40,401 bases of DNA, taken from positions 1 to 40,401 of the forward strand of contig JADZCJ010000136.1 in NCBI GenBank assembly GCA_020851635.1, read 5' to 3'. This stretch comes from Anaerolineae bacterium (lineage in GTDB: Bacteria > Chloroflexota > Anaerolineae > UBA4142 > SHND01). Positions 7,181-16,205 of this stretch are shown here, one piece after another. Numbering within the stretch: the first letter of the stretch is position 1; each line of letters begins with the position of its first letter. Under the pieces are notes generated by a model. That model saw nothing but the letters and a program-made list of their open reading frames with translations. It did no database searches and had not been told where the DNA came from. The translations under genes and the position numbers were made by a program.

Positions 7181-9307
7181 TCATTTGAGCGACTTTTGCC
7201 AGGTGAGGACAAAATTCACGGCAAGCCCGTTGGGCATGCCCAGCCCGATGACCTTGTCGCTGGGCAGACCTGCCACCCATGCGGAATAGGGACCGATATC
7301 GCCGCGCTCGGGGTTATAGTTTTCCCACATGGGAATTTTGGCGCGCCCGAACGCATCGGTAAAAGAGTCTGCTTGAATGTCCGCCAGACCTTGAAAGACG
7401 CGCTGGACCAGCACCGGCTTGCCCTTGTCGTCGAGCAGGAGATAGAGCATGTGGTGATTGCCATTGGATTGGGTGGGGTCTTGATACTCGGCGCGCAGCA
7501 ATTTCCAATATGCCTCACCCGGTTTGACCTGAGCCGGTTCAACCCGAATGTTGAGGGCGGCGAGCCGCGGGTCGAGCGGTGATGCGCCGCCCGCGGGGCG
7601 CGGCGGGCGCGGTGGGGCGGGTCGGGGCGGGGGTTGTGAGGCGGCCGGCTGTGGCAGGGGAGCGGGCGCCGATTTTTGTACGACGGGCGCGGGTTGTGGA
7701 TTGTATGACGGCGCCGAGTGCTGGGGCGGCGGCACATACATCGGCGGGGGACTGGACGGCGCGACCGATGCGGGTCCTGCAAACCATTCGGGGACCTGTG
7801 GCGGCGGCGGGGTAGAGGGCGGCGGCGGCACAAATACCGCGGGCGCGGTTTGATCGGGGGTAGCAGGCGGCGCGATTTCGGGAGGCGGCGGAATCATCAA
7901 GCGCTGTCCCGCAATCACGCGGGAGGTCTCGCCCAGGGCGTTCAATTCCGCGAGGGCAAAAATAGTTACGCCAAACTTTTTTGCGATTGAAGCGAGCGTT
8001 TCGCCGTGTTGGACGAGATAAATGTTTTCTTCGCTCGGCGGCGGCGGCGGCGGCATCATGCCCGGTTCGGGCGCGGCGACAACGGGCGCAGGGGGGGGCA
8101 TGTTGACGCGAGGACCCGTGCGGGACATGGTCGCCATCGCTTTGACCGCTGCCACAACGGGCAGACGTTCGCCGACTCGATATTCGGGGACGGGAATCGG
8201 CGGAATATCGGAACCGTTTGGGTTGCCCGTGCGGATGGTGCGGTCCCAAAAGTCGCTGTACCAGGCGCTTGCCTGTGTCTTTTGATTGCCCGCCAGCAGA
8301 CTGGGACAGGTGGCGAAAAAGCAATCCGGCGCATCACGCTGCATAAATTCAAAGGTTGCGACGGTCAAGTCGGCGTGGAGCGCAGGAGTGATGCGGGGAT
8401 AGCGCAAATCGGTGCGGCGTCCGACTTGATAACCGCCCTCGGTCGCGAGGATAGGGACGGAACGTCCCAAATGCCTTTTGGCGAGCGCGTCAAAATATTC
8501 ATATTCGCGAAACGCGGCGTGGTCCTGCGTAATGACCTGGCCCGCGCTTTTGCGCGCCGCGCGCAGAGCGTTGACTTCATCGAGAGAGTTGACGCGACCG
8601 AGCGAAGGGTCCCACCAGACCCATTCGGTGAGCGGACCAAAATCATATTCCTGTGCGGTCAGCGGCGCGCCGTTTTGATTGACCCGATCGTTTGGAAAAT
8701 TCAACGGACGGTTGTGCCCGAAATTGTGGACGGCGATCCAGCCGCCGTCGAGCATGATATCCTGTCGCCCCAGCGAGGCGAGCGCGCCGAGCAAATCCAT
8801 GGGGCTGCCGTTGCTGACGGCCGGAAGCGCCGGATAGCCGCCCGCTTCAATGATAAAGCGCGCGTCAAACAACCAGCTGAGCGCAACCAGCTTGGCGGTC
8901 TCTTCGAGATTGCCCGGCACGGCGTGCTGTTTCCATTCGGTGGGAGTGTCGGGTTCGTTATTGGTCTCGAAATACAGAACGCCCAGATCAATCAAGCGTT
9001 TGATGGTCAATTCTTCGCGGGCGGATATGTGTCCCGGATTTGGCTCGGGCGAATCGTTCGGAGGCAAGTCGCGGCGCAAAATCCTAACGATGGGGAAAAT
9101 GCCTGCGCGCAGCAGTTTTTCGCAAAAGGCAACCGAATCGCCGTTGTCGTCCATGACGCGCATCCATTTGATGCCCAGCTGCTGAAGCTCGCCAATCCAC
9201 GCGTCATGACCGCGTTCGCCGCCTTTCCACCCGGAGGCAGGGTAGCCCGAAATGCCGCGTCCGTTGTCCTGCGGCGGGCGTTGATAGTCAGTGAGAAAAA
9301 GTGACAT
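7181..9307 (-). CDS. Glycoside hydrolase-like / LysM / proline-rich multidomain protein
   Basis: 708 residues. Residues 1-370 look like a TIM-barrel glycosidase of clan GH-A type: NNEPD with Glu118 fits the acid/base position and ILATEGGY with Glu290 fits the nucleophile position. A LysM domain follows at 428-472 (YLVQHGETLASIAKKFGV ... VIAGQRLMIP), flanked by long Pro-rich stretches. The C-terminal 130 residues are homologous to the end of the anchored protein at 4116-5321 (PAQV, YWKL, WVAGLPSDKV). LysM binds peptidoglycan or chitin-like glycans. No signal peptide or membrane helix is visible, which is odd for a wall-binding protein; export may be non-classical or the start may be misjudged. 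No good ribosome binding site precedes the ATG. The exact hydrolase family is unknown. Confidence 0.78.
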   Translation of the reverse strand: MSLFLTDYQRPPQDNGRGISGYPASGWKGGERGHDAWIGELQQLGIKWMRVMDDNGDSVAFCEKLLRAGIFPIVRILRRDLPPNDSPEPNPGHISAREELTIKRLIDLGVLYFETNNEPDTPTEWKQHAVPGNLEETAKLVALSWLFDARFIIEAGGYPALPAVSNGSPMDLLGALASLGRQDIMLDGGWIAVHNFGHNRPLNFPNDRVNQNGAPLTAQEYDFGPLTEWVWWDPSLGRVNSLDEVNALRAARKSAGQVITQDHAAFREYEYFDALAKRHLGRSVPILATEGGYQVGRRTDLRYPRITPALHADLTVATFEFMQRDAPDCFFATCPSLLAGNQKTQASAWYSDFWDRTIRTGNPNGSDIPPIPVPEYRVGERLPVVAAVKAMATMSRTGPRVNMPPPAPVVAAPEPGMMPPPPPPSEENIYLVQHGETLASIAKKFGVTIFALAELNALGETSRVIAGQRLMIPPPPEIAPPATPDQTAPAVFVPPPPSTPPPPQVPEWFAGPASVAPSSPPPMYVPPPQHSAPSYNPQPAPVVQKSAPAPLPQPAASQPPPRPAPPRPPRPAGGASPLDPRLAALNIRVEPAQVKPGEAYWKLLRAEYQDPTQSNGNHHMLYLLLDDKGKPVLVQRVFQGLADIQADSFTDAFGRAKIPMWENYNPERGDIGPYSAWVAGLPSDKVIGLGMPNGLAVNFVLTWQKSLK

Positions 9308-9396
9308 GTTGAATAGAAACCGGCTGTCTCGTTCATGGCGAGCCGGAACGGTAAATGGCTCGTACGCTCTTGAGATGCAAACTATATTAACACGAA

Positions 9397-9413
9397 CATC
9401 CCAAAATGGGATG
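9397..9413. repeat. Small hairpin in the leader of the LysM gene
   Basis: CATCCCA-AAA-TGGGATG is a perfect 7-bp stem with a 3-nt loop, 90 nt upstream of the minus-strand LysM-protein start. A TAATATA stretch closer to the gene could be a -10 box, but no matching -35 was found. Its role is unclear. Confidence 0.35.
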
Positions 9414-9430
9414 CGCGTGACCCGGGCGGG

Positions 9431-9450
9431 GAACGAAACGGCGTTCGTTC
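9431..9450 (-). terminator. Stem-loop directly after the LLM oxidoreductase gene
   Basis: GAACGAA-ACGGCG-TTCGTTC forms a 7-bp stem 1 nt beyond the minus-strand stop codon (9452-9454). There is no T-run on the minus strand, so it may be a weak or Rho-type terminator or a 3'-end stabiliser rather than a classic intrinsic terminator. Confidence 0.4.
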
Positions 9451-9451
9451 C

Positions 9452-10402
9452 TTACAAGACGCGGGGCAGGATGTCTTGGGCAAATGATTCAAGCCCTTCT
9501 ACATCCTGCGGGTCGAACCACTGCAAGACCAGCTCTTCCACTCCCGCGTCCGCATATGCGCGAATTTGCTCGATCACCTCGGCGCGCGAGCCGGCGATCC
9601 CGGAACCGCTTTTCATGGCAGATATCAGGTCCATGACGGGCATGGCACGAAACTCGTCGCGCCAGGTTCGCACATAATCCAATCGTTTCTCCAGTTCGGC
9701 GGGAGTGTCGCCAAAAAACAATGGCGTCGAGTGGGTGCGTTTGATGGCTTGCGGATCGCGTCCTGCCGTCGTCGCGTAGCGATCCAAAACATGGGAAAGC
9801 TCTCGAAAGGTCGCTGGGCTGATATGGACGCCGTTCCAAACGTCGGCATAGCGCGCGGCAAGCCCGAGGGTCTTTTGAACGCCATTACCGCCGACGAGGA
9901 TGCGCATCGTGCGGGTGCGCGGCTTGAGTTCTGCCTGATTGAGATTGAAAAATTGCCCGCGAAAATTGACGGGACCGGGAGTGTGTACGAGGAGATGAAT
10001 CACTTCGACGCCTTCGGCAAAACGCGCCATGCGGGTTGTGACGTTCCCCAGCGTATACCCAAACATCCGATGCTCGCGCTCCATCCAACCCGCGCCGACG
10101 CCGAGAACCATGCGCCCGCCGCTCAACTCGTTGAGCATGATCGCCTGCCGCGTCAGCATCACCGGGTCGCGAAAAGAGATGGGCGAAACCATTGGACCCA
10201 GGTTTACGCGTTTGGTAAATGTCGCGGCATAGGCGGCGGCGACGATCATTTCCAACGCGTTGCGGTTCGGCGGATGGGGTGACGTAAAGTGGTCGGAGGT
10301 GTAGAGTCCGGTGACGCCCCAAGCGTCCGCCTGCGCGACGACCTTTTGCCAGACGTCCCATGTCAGTCCCGACTGTCCTTCGAGCATGATGGATATTTGC
10401 AT
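9452..10402 (-). CDS. LLM-class (luciferase-like) F420/flavin-dependent oxidoreductase
   Basis: 316 residues with a bacterial luciferase-like TIM barrel throughout: MQISIMLEGQSGLTWDVW at the start, GLYTSDHF near residue 35, LGPMVSPISFRDPVMLTRQA near 70-90, LSGGRMVLGVGAGW and RMRILVGGNG-type segments later. The pattern fits the F420-dependent branch of the LLM family; the substrate is unknown. The ATG at 10402 was preferred to an upstream in-frame ATG at 10516 because the longer form adds a basic, non-family tail that overlaps the upstream gene. Only a weak ACGGA ribosome binding site is seen. It lies 19 nt after the NERD-like gene and is probably cotranscribed. Confidence 0.87.
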   Translation of the reverse strand: MQISIMLEGQSGLTWDVWQKVVAQADAWGVTGLYTSDHFTSPHPPNRNALEMIVAAAYAATFTKRVNLGPMVSPISFRDPVMLTRQAIMLNELSGGRMVLGVGAGWMEREHRMFGYTLGNVTTRMARFAEGVEVIHLLVHTPGPVNFRGQFFNLNQAELKPRTRTMRILVGGNGVQKTLGLAARYADVWNGVHISPATFRELSHVLDRYATTAGRDPQAIKRTHSTPLFFGDTPAELEKRLDYVRTWRDEFRAMPVMDLISAMKSGSGIAGSRAEVIEQIRAYADAGVEELVLQWFDPQDVEGLESFAQDILPRVL

Positions 10403-10421
10403 TGGATGCGTCCGTGACAAA

Positions 10422-11207
10422 TTAAAGGATTTTCCGTCCGGCGATGACCAGACCGCTCGATGCCTCGACGCGGCGCGCTTCTGCTTCTTCTTCAAACAAT
10501 TCATACAGCGCGTCATACACCTCTTTTTTCAGCTGCGGCGCGTTCTTTGGTTTCTTGAGCGCGTTCTTGAGGGCATCCTCGCTCGAAGGCAGAAACACAA
10601 TAGGCAAATCCACGTTTGTGATCTCGATCCGGGCGCGTGGGTTGGTAAAAACGATCAAGCCCTCAACCGGGGGATTAAACCCGGCGCCGAGACGGTCATG
10701 AATAAAGGCGAGCAATTTTTCCTTTTGCGCTTCGAGGTCCCTGGTGGGGTCGCCCAACTGTTCACTGCTGAACCACCGCAAAAAGCGCAAGAGGTTGAGA
10801 TTCATGCGCCAGCCCTTTGAGTCCACCGTGACCTGTCCGTCAACATTTTTTAGCAGCAGCACGGTCACATCGTAAGGCGAAAGCAGGACGTTATGTACGG
10901 GAAGAGAATAGTTGTAGAGGCGGTACTTTTTGTCGGTGCCTTTTAGAGCGTTGCCGACCGCTTCGTAATATTTAAAGCCCCAGCGGTTCAGGAAATAGCC
11001 GCCGACGTTCGAGAGGACCAATCCGAGAATGAGCGCGCCATACAACAACAAGAGTTGTTCGGTAGGGATTTCGCTGCGCCCCGAAAAAAGCGCGGGGAAC
11101 GTGATTGCGAGCGGCGCGAGAATTACGATCAGCGAGCCGGTTGTAATCCAGCGTCCCAGTTTCGCATTCCGTTCGACCAAGGGGGTGTTTGTGACGATTT
11201 GAGCCAT
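10422..11207 (-). CDS. Two-helix membrane protein with a degenerate NERD-like domain
   Basis: 261 residues. Two hydrophobic helices lie near residues 22-42 and 54-72. After them comes a segment resembling the nuclease-related NERD domain: VHNVLLSPYDVTVLLLKNVDGQV, a following GWRM, and RDLEAQKEKLLAFI where NERD proteins have a conserved helix. In typical NERD domains the core reads DHLVVSP...ETKN; here the Asp is Asn and the Glu is Leu, so the nuclease site seems lost. Assignment is by motif only and is tentative. The C-terminal 60 residues are charged. It starts 6 nt after fabF ends, suggesting one transcript with plsX and fabF. Confidence 0.7.
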   Translation of the reverse strand: MAQIVTNTPLVERNAKLGRWITTGSLIVILAPLAITFPALFSGRSEIPTEQLLLLYGALILGLVLSNVGGYFLNRWGFKYYEAVGNALKGTDKKYRLYNYSLPVHNVLLSPYDVTVLLLKNVDGQVTVDSKGWRMNLNLLRFLRWFSSEQLGDPTRDLEAQKEKLLAFIHDRLGAGFNPPVEGLIVFTNPRARIEITNVDLPIVFLPSSEDALKNALKKPKNAPQLKKEVYDALYELFEEEAEARRVEASSGLVIAGRKIL

Positions 11208-11213
11208 GATAAT

Positions 11214-12530
11214 TTAATCGTATTTGCCGAGCACGAGGCAGGCGTTTTGGCCCCCCAGACCGAATGAATTGGAGAGAATGGTTTCGACGGTCGCGGGTCG
11301 CGCCGTGTCGGGCACCAGGTCCAGTCCAACACATTCCGGGTCGGGTTCCGTGAGATTGATCGTGGGATGCAGGACCTGGTCGCGCAAGGTCAGGCACGCC
11401 GCGACGGCTTCGATTGCGCCGCCTGCGCCGAGGGTGTGTCCGATCATGGATTTGTGCGCGCTGATAGGAATTTGAAAGGCGCGTTCGCCAAAGAGCTGTT
11501 TGATGGCTTTGGCTTCGATATTGTCTCCCACGACGGTGGAGGTGGCGTGCGCGCTGATATAGTCAATGTCGTCAATGCCGATTCCCGCATCGGCGAGGGC
11601 GAGCTTGATCACGCGCACTTCGCCTTTGCCGGTCGGGTCCGGGGCGACGACATCAAACGCATCGGAGGCGACCGAGCTGCCCAGCACTTCGGCATAAATC
11701 TTGGCGCCGCGCGCAATGGCATGTTCGAGCGATTCCAGCACCAGCACGGCGCAGCCCTCGCCCATGACAAAACCGTCGCGTTGGGCATCGAAAGGTCGCG
11801 ATGCGCCCTGAGGGTTGTCGTTGTAATGTGTGCTGATGGCGCGCATTTGGACAAACGCCGCAATCCCAATGGGCACAACACCGCTATCCGTGCCGCCGAC
11901 AAACATGGTGTCCGCCCAGCCGCGGCGAATTAGTTCGGCGCCCTCGCCGATCGTCTGCGTGCCCGACGAACAGGCGGCAGTGATGGTGCCCAGATAGCCG
12001 AGCGCGCCGGTCGTCATGCTGATATGAAAAGCAGGGGCATTGGGCATGGTGGCGCCGATGGCAAATGGTGAAAGGCGGTTCCACCCTTTTTGAATCACGG
12101 TGTACATGCCGTCTTCCATCACGTCCACGCCGCCGATCGCCGTGCCAAACAATACCCCGACGCGTTCACGGTTTTCGACGGGCAACCCCAAGCAGGCGTC
12201 CTGTGCTGCCATTTTAGCGCATGCGACAGCGAACTGCGAACAGCGCGCCATGCGCCGCGCCTCTTTGAAATCCATAAAGTCGCGCGGCTCGAAATTCGTG
12301 ATTTGACCGGCGACGCGCGATGGAAAAGGGGCCGAGTCCCAGCGAGTGATTTCCGAAATGCCGCTTTGCCCGGCGAGCGAGTTTTTCCAGAATTCGTCAA
12401 CGGTGCTGCCGTTGGGTGACAGGATGCCAAGCCCGGTGATGACGACGCGCGGGCGGCGAGTGCGCGAAACGCGCGCCATTTGAGCAAGCGGATCGGGCAG
12501 ATAGCGCTCTTCAAATATCTGATCCAGCAT
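11214..12530 (-). CDS. fabF: 3-oxoacyl-[ACP] synthase II (KAS II)
   Basis: Elongates acyl-ACP by condensation with malonyl-ACP in type II fatty-acid synthesis. From the ATG at 12530 it has 438 residues with a complete thiolase fold: nucleophile Cys187 in TAACSSG, His328 in ISAHATST, and Lys360/His365 in SAHKSMIGH. The core begins at RRPRVVITGLG (residue 26). A longer form could start at TTG 12569, which overlaps the plsX stop (TTGATTAG) and has GGAG nine bases upstream. That form reads through an 11-C homopolymer, so slippage would disrupt it, while the ATG 12530 form is unaffected but lacks a clear ribosome binding site. The start is therefore uncertain. It follows plsX directly, fitting joint control of fatty-acid and phospholipid synthesis. 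Confidence 0.95.
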   Translation of the reverse strand: MLDQIFEERYLPDPLAQMARVSRTRRPRVVITGLGILSPNGSTVDEFWKNSLAGQSGISEITRWDSAPFPSRVAGQITNFEPRDFMDFKEARRMARCSQFAVACAKMAAQDACLGLPVENRERVGVLFGTAIGGVDVMEDGMYTVIQKGWNRLSPFAIGATMPNAPAFHISMTTGALGYLGTITAACSSGTQTIGEGAELIRRGWADTMFVGGTDSGVVPIGIAAFVQMRAISTHYNDNPQGASRPFDAQRDGFVMGEGCAVLVLESLEHAIARGAKIYAEVLGSSVASDAFDVVAPDPTGKGEVRVIKLALADAGIGIDDIDYISAHATSTVVGDNIEAKAIKQLFGERAFQIPISAHKSMIGHTLGAGGAIEAVAACLTLRDQVLHPTINLTEPDPECVGLDLVPDTARPATVETILSNSFGLGGQNACLVLGKYD

Positions 12531-12544
12531 AACAGGTTCACGAA

Positions 12545-12555
12545 GGGGGGGGGGG
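12545..12555. repeat. 11-nt G/C homopolymer at the plsX-fabF junction
   Basis: Eleven consecutive G on the plus strand (C on the coding strand) lie between the two possible starts of fabF. Such tracts are prone to slippage and to sequencing error. It would matter only if translation starts at TTG 12569. Confidence 0.9.
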
Positions 12556-12561
12556 AGATTC

Positions 12562-13566
12562 CTAATCAACCGCAGTTACTCCACTGCGAATAGTTTCGAG
12601 GATGTTGGTTTCGACGGCGCGTTTTGCCACGCGAATCGCGTTTTTGACCGCGACGGCGTTCGAGCGTCCGTGTCCGATAATGACGACACCGTTGACGCCC
12701 AACAAGGGCGCGCCGCCGTACTCGGTATAGTCCAGAATCTTTTTGACCTTGTTGAACGCCGGCATCGCAAGCGCGCCGCCCAGCATCGAAATAGGATTCG
12801 ATTGGATTTCCGAACGAAGCAACTCGTTTAGCATTTTTGCGATGCCTTCGGCGGTCTTGAGGGCAATGTTGCCGACGAAACCGTCCGCGACGATCACGTC
12901 TGCGAGATGCGCCGGCACGTCTTTGCCCTCGATGTTGCCGACGAAATTCATACCGCCCTTGGCAGCGCGCGCCTGTAAGCGGGCGTGTGCTTGCTGGACG
13001 GCTTGATTGCCCTTGATTTCCTCTTCGCCGTTTGCCAGCAGAGCCACGCGGGGACGATCAATGCCGAGGACCGCGCGCACATACAATTCGCCCATGATGG
13101 CAAACTGTTCCAACCATTCGGGCTTGCAGTCGGTGTTGGCGCCAACGTCAATCAAGAGGGCAGGACCCTTGGGCGTCGGAAACATGGCGCCCAGCGCGGG
13201 ACGATGCACGCCTTGAATGCGTTGGAGATGCAAGACGGCGGCGGCGAGGTTGGCGCCCGTATGCCCCATGGACACAAAGGCGTCGGCGTTGCCCTTTTTG
13301 ACCTGCTGAACGGCGACGACAATGCTCGAATCCTTTTTCTCGCGCACGGCGTTCGCCGGATGCTCGCCCATCATGATTTCCTGGGTGGCATTGCAAATGT
13401 GGATTCCATCGGGCAAATTGCCGATTTTGTCGAGTTCCCGACGAATGAGGGCTTCCGGACCGACCAGGAGCACCTCGACGCCATATTCGCGCACGGCATC
13501 AACCGCGCCTTGAACATCCGGCACGGGGCGAGCATCACTGCCAATCGCATCTATGGCGATTTTCAC
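12562..13566 (-). CDS. plsX: Phosphate acyltransferase PlsX
   Basis: Converts acyl-ACP and phosphate to acyl-phosphate, the donor for the first acylation of glycerol-3-phosphate; peripheral at the membrane. 334 residues, full family length. It starts MKIAIDAIGSDARP and contains the conserved SMGHTGANLAAA segment (about 98-110), PALLIDVGANTDCKPEWL, NGEEEIKGN, DVIVADGFVGNI and YGGAPLLGVNG near the end. The start is GTG at 13566; a GGAA stretch upstream is a weak ribosome binding site. fabF follows with overlapping codons. A TTGCCA box at 13618-13623 with a TTAATA box 18 nt on is a possible minus-strand promoter, with low confidence. Confidence 0.96.
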   Translation of the reverse strand: MKIAIDAIGSDARPVPDVQGAVDAVREYGVEVLLVGPEALIRRELDKIGNLPDGIHICNATQEIMMGEHPANAVREKKDSSIVVAVQQVKKGNADAFVSMGHTGANLAAAVLHLQRIQGVHRPALGAMFPTPKGPALLIDVGANTDCKPEWLEQFAIMGELYVRAVLGIDRPRVALLANGEEEIKGNQAVQQAHARLQARAAKGGMNFVGNIEGKDVPAHLADVIVADGFVGNIALKTAEGIAKMLNELLRSEIQSNPISMLGGALAMPAFNKVKKILDYTEYGGAPLLGVNGVVIIGHGRSNAVAVKNAIRVAKRAVETNILETIRSGVTAVD

Positions 13567-14005
13567 AAGTTTGAGTTCCGCAAGCTCATCATTTATTAAC
13601 TTGTTTTACGTTATTTTTGGCAAACGTCCGATCCCAGCCAGTCCGGGACAAGCCGGTTCACAAGCGCCCGGTAAATGATGCGCCGGACACAATCGGGATT
13701 CGCGCCGCCGCGGGCAGCGAGCGAAGCGCCGCCGACGGTATGAAAAGCTCGGGCTATTGTAAATCAAGTGGCGCATGACTGCAAAAGTTTGTGGACAACA
13801 GGCGGATTGGAGCGCCAGCGCATCATTAACCAACCTGCTAGCCCTAAATTCCGCTTGATGGATTGCATACAATGTGGTAATCTTTTTAGTATCATTGTTG
13901 TTGGCGTGAATGGAACGGGTTGGGGGACCCGTTCAGCGCGCATCGTCATACCGTCCGCACTCGAGTCATTCATAGTTTTTCGCAAGACCCGGCGCCCATC
14001 TCGCT
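13567..14005. other. Divergent intergenic region between plsX and the TPR gene
   Basis: 439 bases without a gene. Seen: a possible minus-strand promoter for plsX (TTGCCA 13618-13623); a TACAAT box at 13868-13873 that could be a -10 for the TPR operon; and a stem-loop GAACGGGT-TGGGGG-ACCCGTTC at 13913-13934. None is decisive. No RNA gene or open frame with protein character was recognised. Confidence 0.45.
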
Positions 14006-16201
14006 ATGCCTGCAAACAAAACTGCGTTCCAGGATGCTTTGAAAAAGGCGTCCAATGCTGCCTGGGATCGGCGGTGGGACACCGCCAACAAAGAATATCG
14101 TCGTGCGCTGACCGAATTTCCCGAAGATTCGTCGGCGCACAGCGGGTTGGCGCTGGCACTGCAAGAGGCCGACAGATTGGAGGAGGCGCTCGCCGAGTAC
14201 AGATTGCTTGCCAAGATGCAAGCGGATGATACGGTGCCGCGTGCGCGGATTGCGATTCTGCTGGAAAAAATGAATCGCAAAACGGATGCTGTGACTGCCT
14301 ATCTGCGACTTGGTGAAATGTATCAAAAGCAAAAGCAGATGAACAAGGCGGTCGAGGCATGGCGCAAAGTCAGCGTGCTGGACCCTGACCTGCCCGAGCC
14401 GCATGAAAAGCTGGCGGCAGCGTTTACGGATGCGGGGCATACGGGACCCGCCGCGCGTGAATGGATGGCGCTGGCAAAGCTGGCGCAAAAATCGGGCGAC
14501 GTGGAACATGCCCAGCGATGCGTTGAACGCGCGTTGAGTCTCGAACCCGAAAACACGCAGGCGAGTTTTATGTTGAATGAATTCACCGGGCGCGGCGTAT
14601 CGAATGAGGCACTTGCCGGAACGAGTCCGGTCGAAATGGCGCGGCGCAGCGCGCTGGCGCGTTTGGCGGCCTCTGTCCTGGATGACAAGACCCCGTGGCG
14701 GCGGGGGGAAAGCGGGGGACATTCGGGAGCGGATGTAGACTCGATGTTGTCACGCGCCATCGAAGCCCAGCAAAAGGGTCAGACAACGCAGGCGATTGAT
14801 TTGTACGAGCAGTTGCTGGCGGCGGGCATGGTGCGCCCGGAGATTCAGTTTAATCTTGCGATCTTGTATCAAAACAACTTGCAGCACAGCAACGCGATTG
14901 CGCTGCTCAATCAAACGGCCAAACAACCGCAGTATGCGGTCGCGTCGCATTTTGCGCTGGGACAATCGTATCGGTCGCAAAACAAGATAGACCAGGCGCT
15001 CGATCATTATATTCAGGCGATGAAGATTGTGGACCTGGCTACAGTCAATCGCGCGCAGGCGGACCAGGTCATACGGTTGTATCAGTCGCTTTCAGAGAGT
15101 TATCACGCCAAGGGGGATGACGAATCGGCGGACAAGTATCGCGCTACGCTGCTCGCGTTTCTCACGCACAAGGGTTGGCAGGACAAGGTGCGCGAGGTGC
15201 GCGACCACATTTCTGCTGAAGCGATGGGCGGCACGCCGCTCTCGATGCAAGAGGTGTTTGAAACGCCAGAGATGCAGCGTGTGATCGAACTGTTGCGCGT
15301 GAGCGACGAATTGATGCGAGAGGGCAAGTTGTATTCTGCAGGCGACTTGGCATATCAAGCCATCGAGTTGGCGCCTAACTATCTGCCGGCGCATGTGCAG
15401 CTTGCCGAGATCAATCTCACCGCGGGGCGCATTTCCGAAGCGGTGTTGAAATACGATGCGCTCGCGGAAACCGCCGAAGTGCGGCGCGATTTGCCCAAGG
15501 CGATTTCGTTCTATAGGCAGGCGCTGAGACTGGGTCCCGACGATGTAACACGGCGCGCCAAACTGATTAATGTGCTGGTGCAGAGCGGGCAGCTGCCCGA
15601 GGCGTTGAACGAGTTTGAGGCGGTTGGGGAGGGATTGGAGGCGAACGGACAACTGCGTCAGGCGGCAGACAAATATAGTGAGGGGCTGGCGTTGGCGAGT
15701 CGTGCGGGGGTTGTCGGCAAAACGCCCGCGGCGCTGCGTCGTCATCTTGGGGTCGCGTATCTAAAACTGCGCGAACATGACAAAGCGCTTGCAATTTTCG
15801 AAGAGATGCGCCGCGAAGACCCCAACGACAACAATACGCGTTATTATTTGGTAGAGTTGTATTTGCGCAAGGACCTGATTCAGACCGCGCAAATGGAACT
15901 GGACGAATTGCTCCAGCGTTATATTGAGACTCCATTTGACGCCCGCGCGGCGCTGGAATCACTCGCGAGCGAGTTTCCCGAACAGATATTTTTGCATCAA
16001 TATCTCGCCGCGAATTATGTGACGACGGGCGACAAGGAGAAAGCGATCCAATTGCTCGACGAATTGGGGGAACGCTTGCTAAACCAGGGCAAGAACGAGC
16101 AAGCGGTCAGTGTGATTCAAGATATTATTGCATTGGACCCGCCACAGGCGGATGATTACCAACGGTTGTTGACGGAACTGCACGCGCCTATTACGGAATG
16201 A
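14006..16201 (+). CDS. TPR-repeat protein
   Basis: 731 residues made almost entirely of tetratricopeptide-type helical hairpins. Clear units include residues 17-50 (WDTANKEYRRALTEFPEDS), 52-85, 92-125 (AVTAYLRLGEMYQKQ), 140-180, several between 255 and 340, and a run from about 440 to the end with AISFYRQALRLGPDD and ALAIFEEMRREDPND. No enzyme domain, signal peptide or membrane helix was seen, so it is probably a cytoplasmic scaffold. The region around 195-250 is less regular and may be a linker. It is first in the cdaA operon, with its stop 4 nt before the cdaA start, so a structural or regulatory link to the c-di-AMP cyclase complex is possible but unproven. No strong ribosome binding site is visible at the ATG. 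Confidence 0.88.
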   Translation: MPANKTAFQDALKKASNAAWDRRWDTANKEYRRALTEFPEDSSAHSGLALALQEADRLEEALAEYRLLAKMQADDTVPRARIAILLEKMNRKTDAVTAYLRLGEMYQKQKQMNKAVEAWRKVSVLDPDLPEPHEKLAAAFTDAGHTGPAAREWMALAKLAQKSGDVEHAQRCVERALSLEPENTQASFMLNEFTGRGVSNEALAGTSPVEMARRSALARLAASVLDDKTPWRRGESGGHSGADVDSMLSRAIEAQQKGQTTQAIDLYEQLLAAGMVRPEIQFNLAILYQNNLQHSNAIALLNQTAKQPQYAVASHFALGQSYRSQNKIDQALDHYIQAMKIVDLATVNRAQADQVIRLYQSLSESYHAKGDDESADKYRATLLAFLTHKGWQDKVREVRDHISAEAMGGTPLSMQEVFETPEMQRVIELLRVSDELMREGKLYSAGDLAYQAIELAPNYLPAHVQLAEINLTAGRISEAVLKYDALAETAEVRRDLPKAISFYRQALRLGPDDVTRRAKLINVLVQSGQLPEALNEFEAVGEGLEANGQLRQAADKYSEGLALASRAGVVGKTPAALRRHLGVAYLKLREHDKALAIFEEMRREDPNDNNTRYYLVELYLRKDLIQTAQMELDELLQRYIETPFDARAALESLASEFPEQIFLHQYLAANYVTTGDKEKAIQLLDELGERLLNQGKNEQAVSVIQDIIALDPPQADDYQRLLTELHAPITE

Positions 16202-16205
16202 AACT

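Noticed and set aside
13828-13842. CAACCTGCTAG resembling the 96-nt MITE end
   Set aside because: Only 11 bases match and no partner end was found; probably chance.
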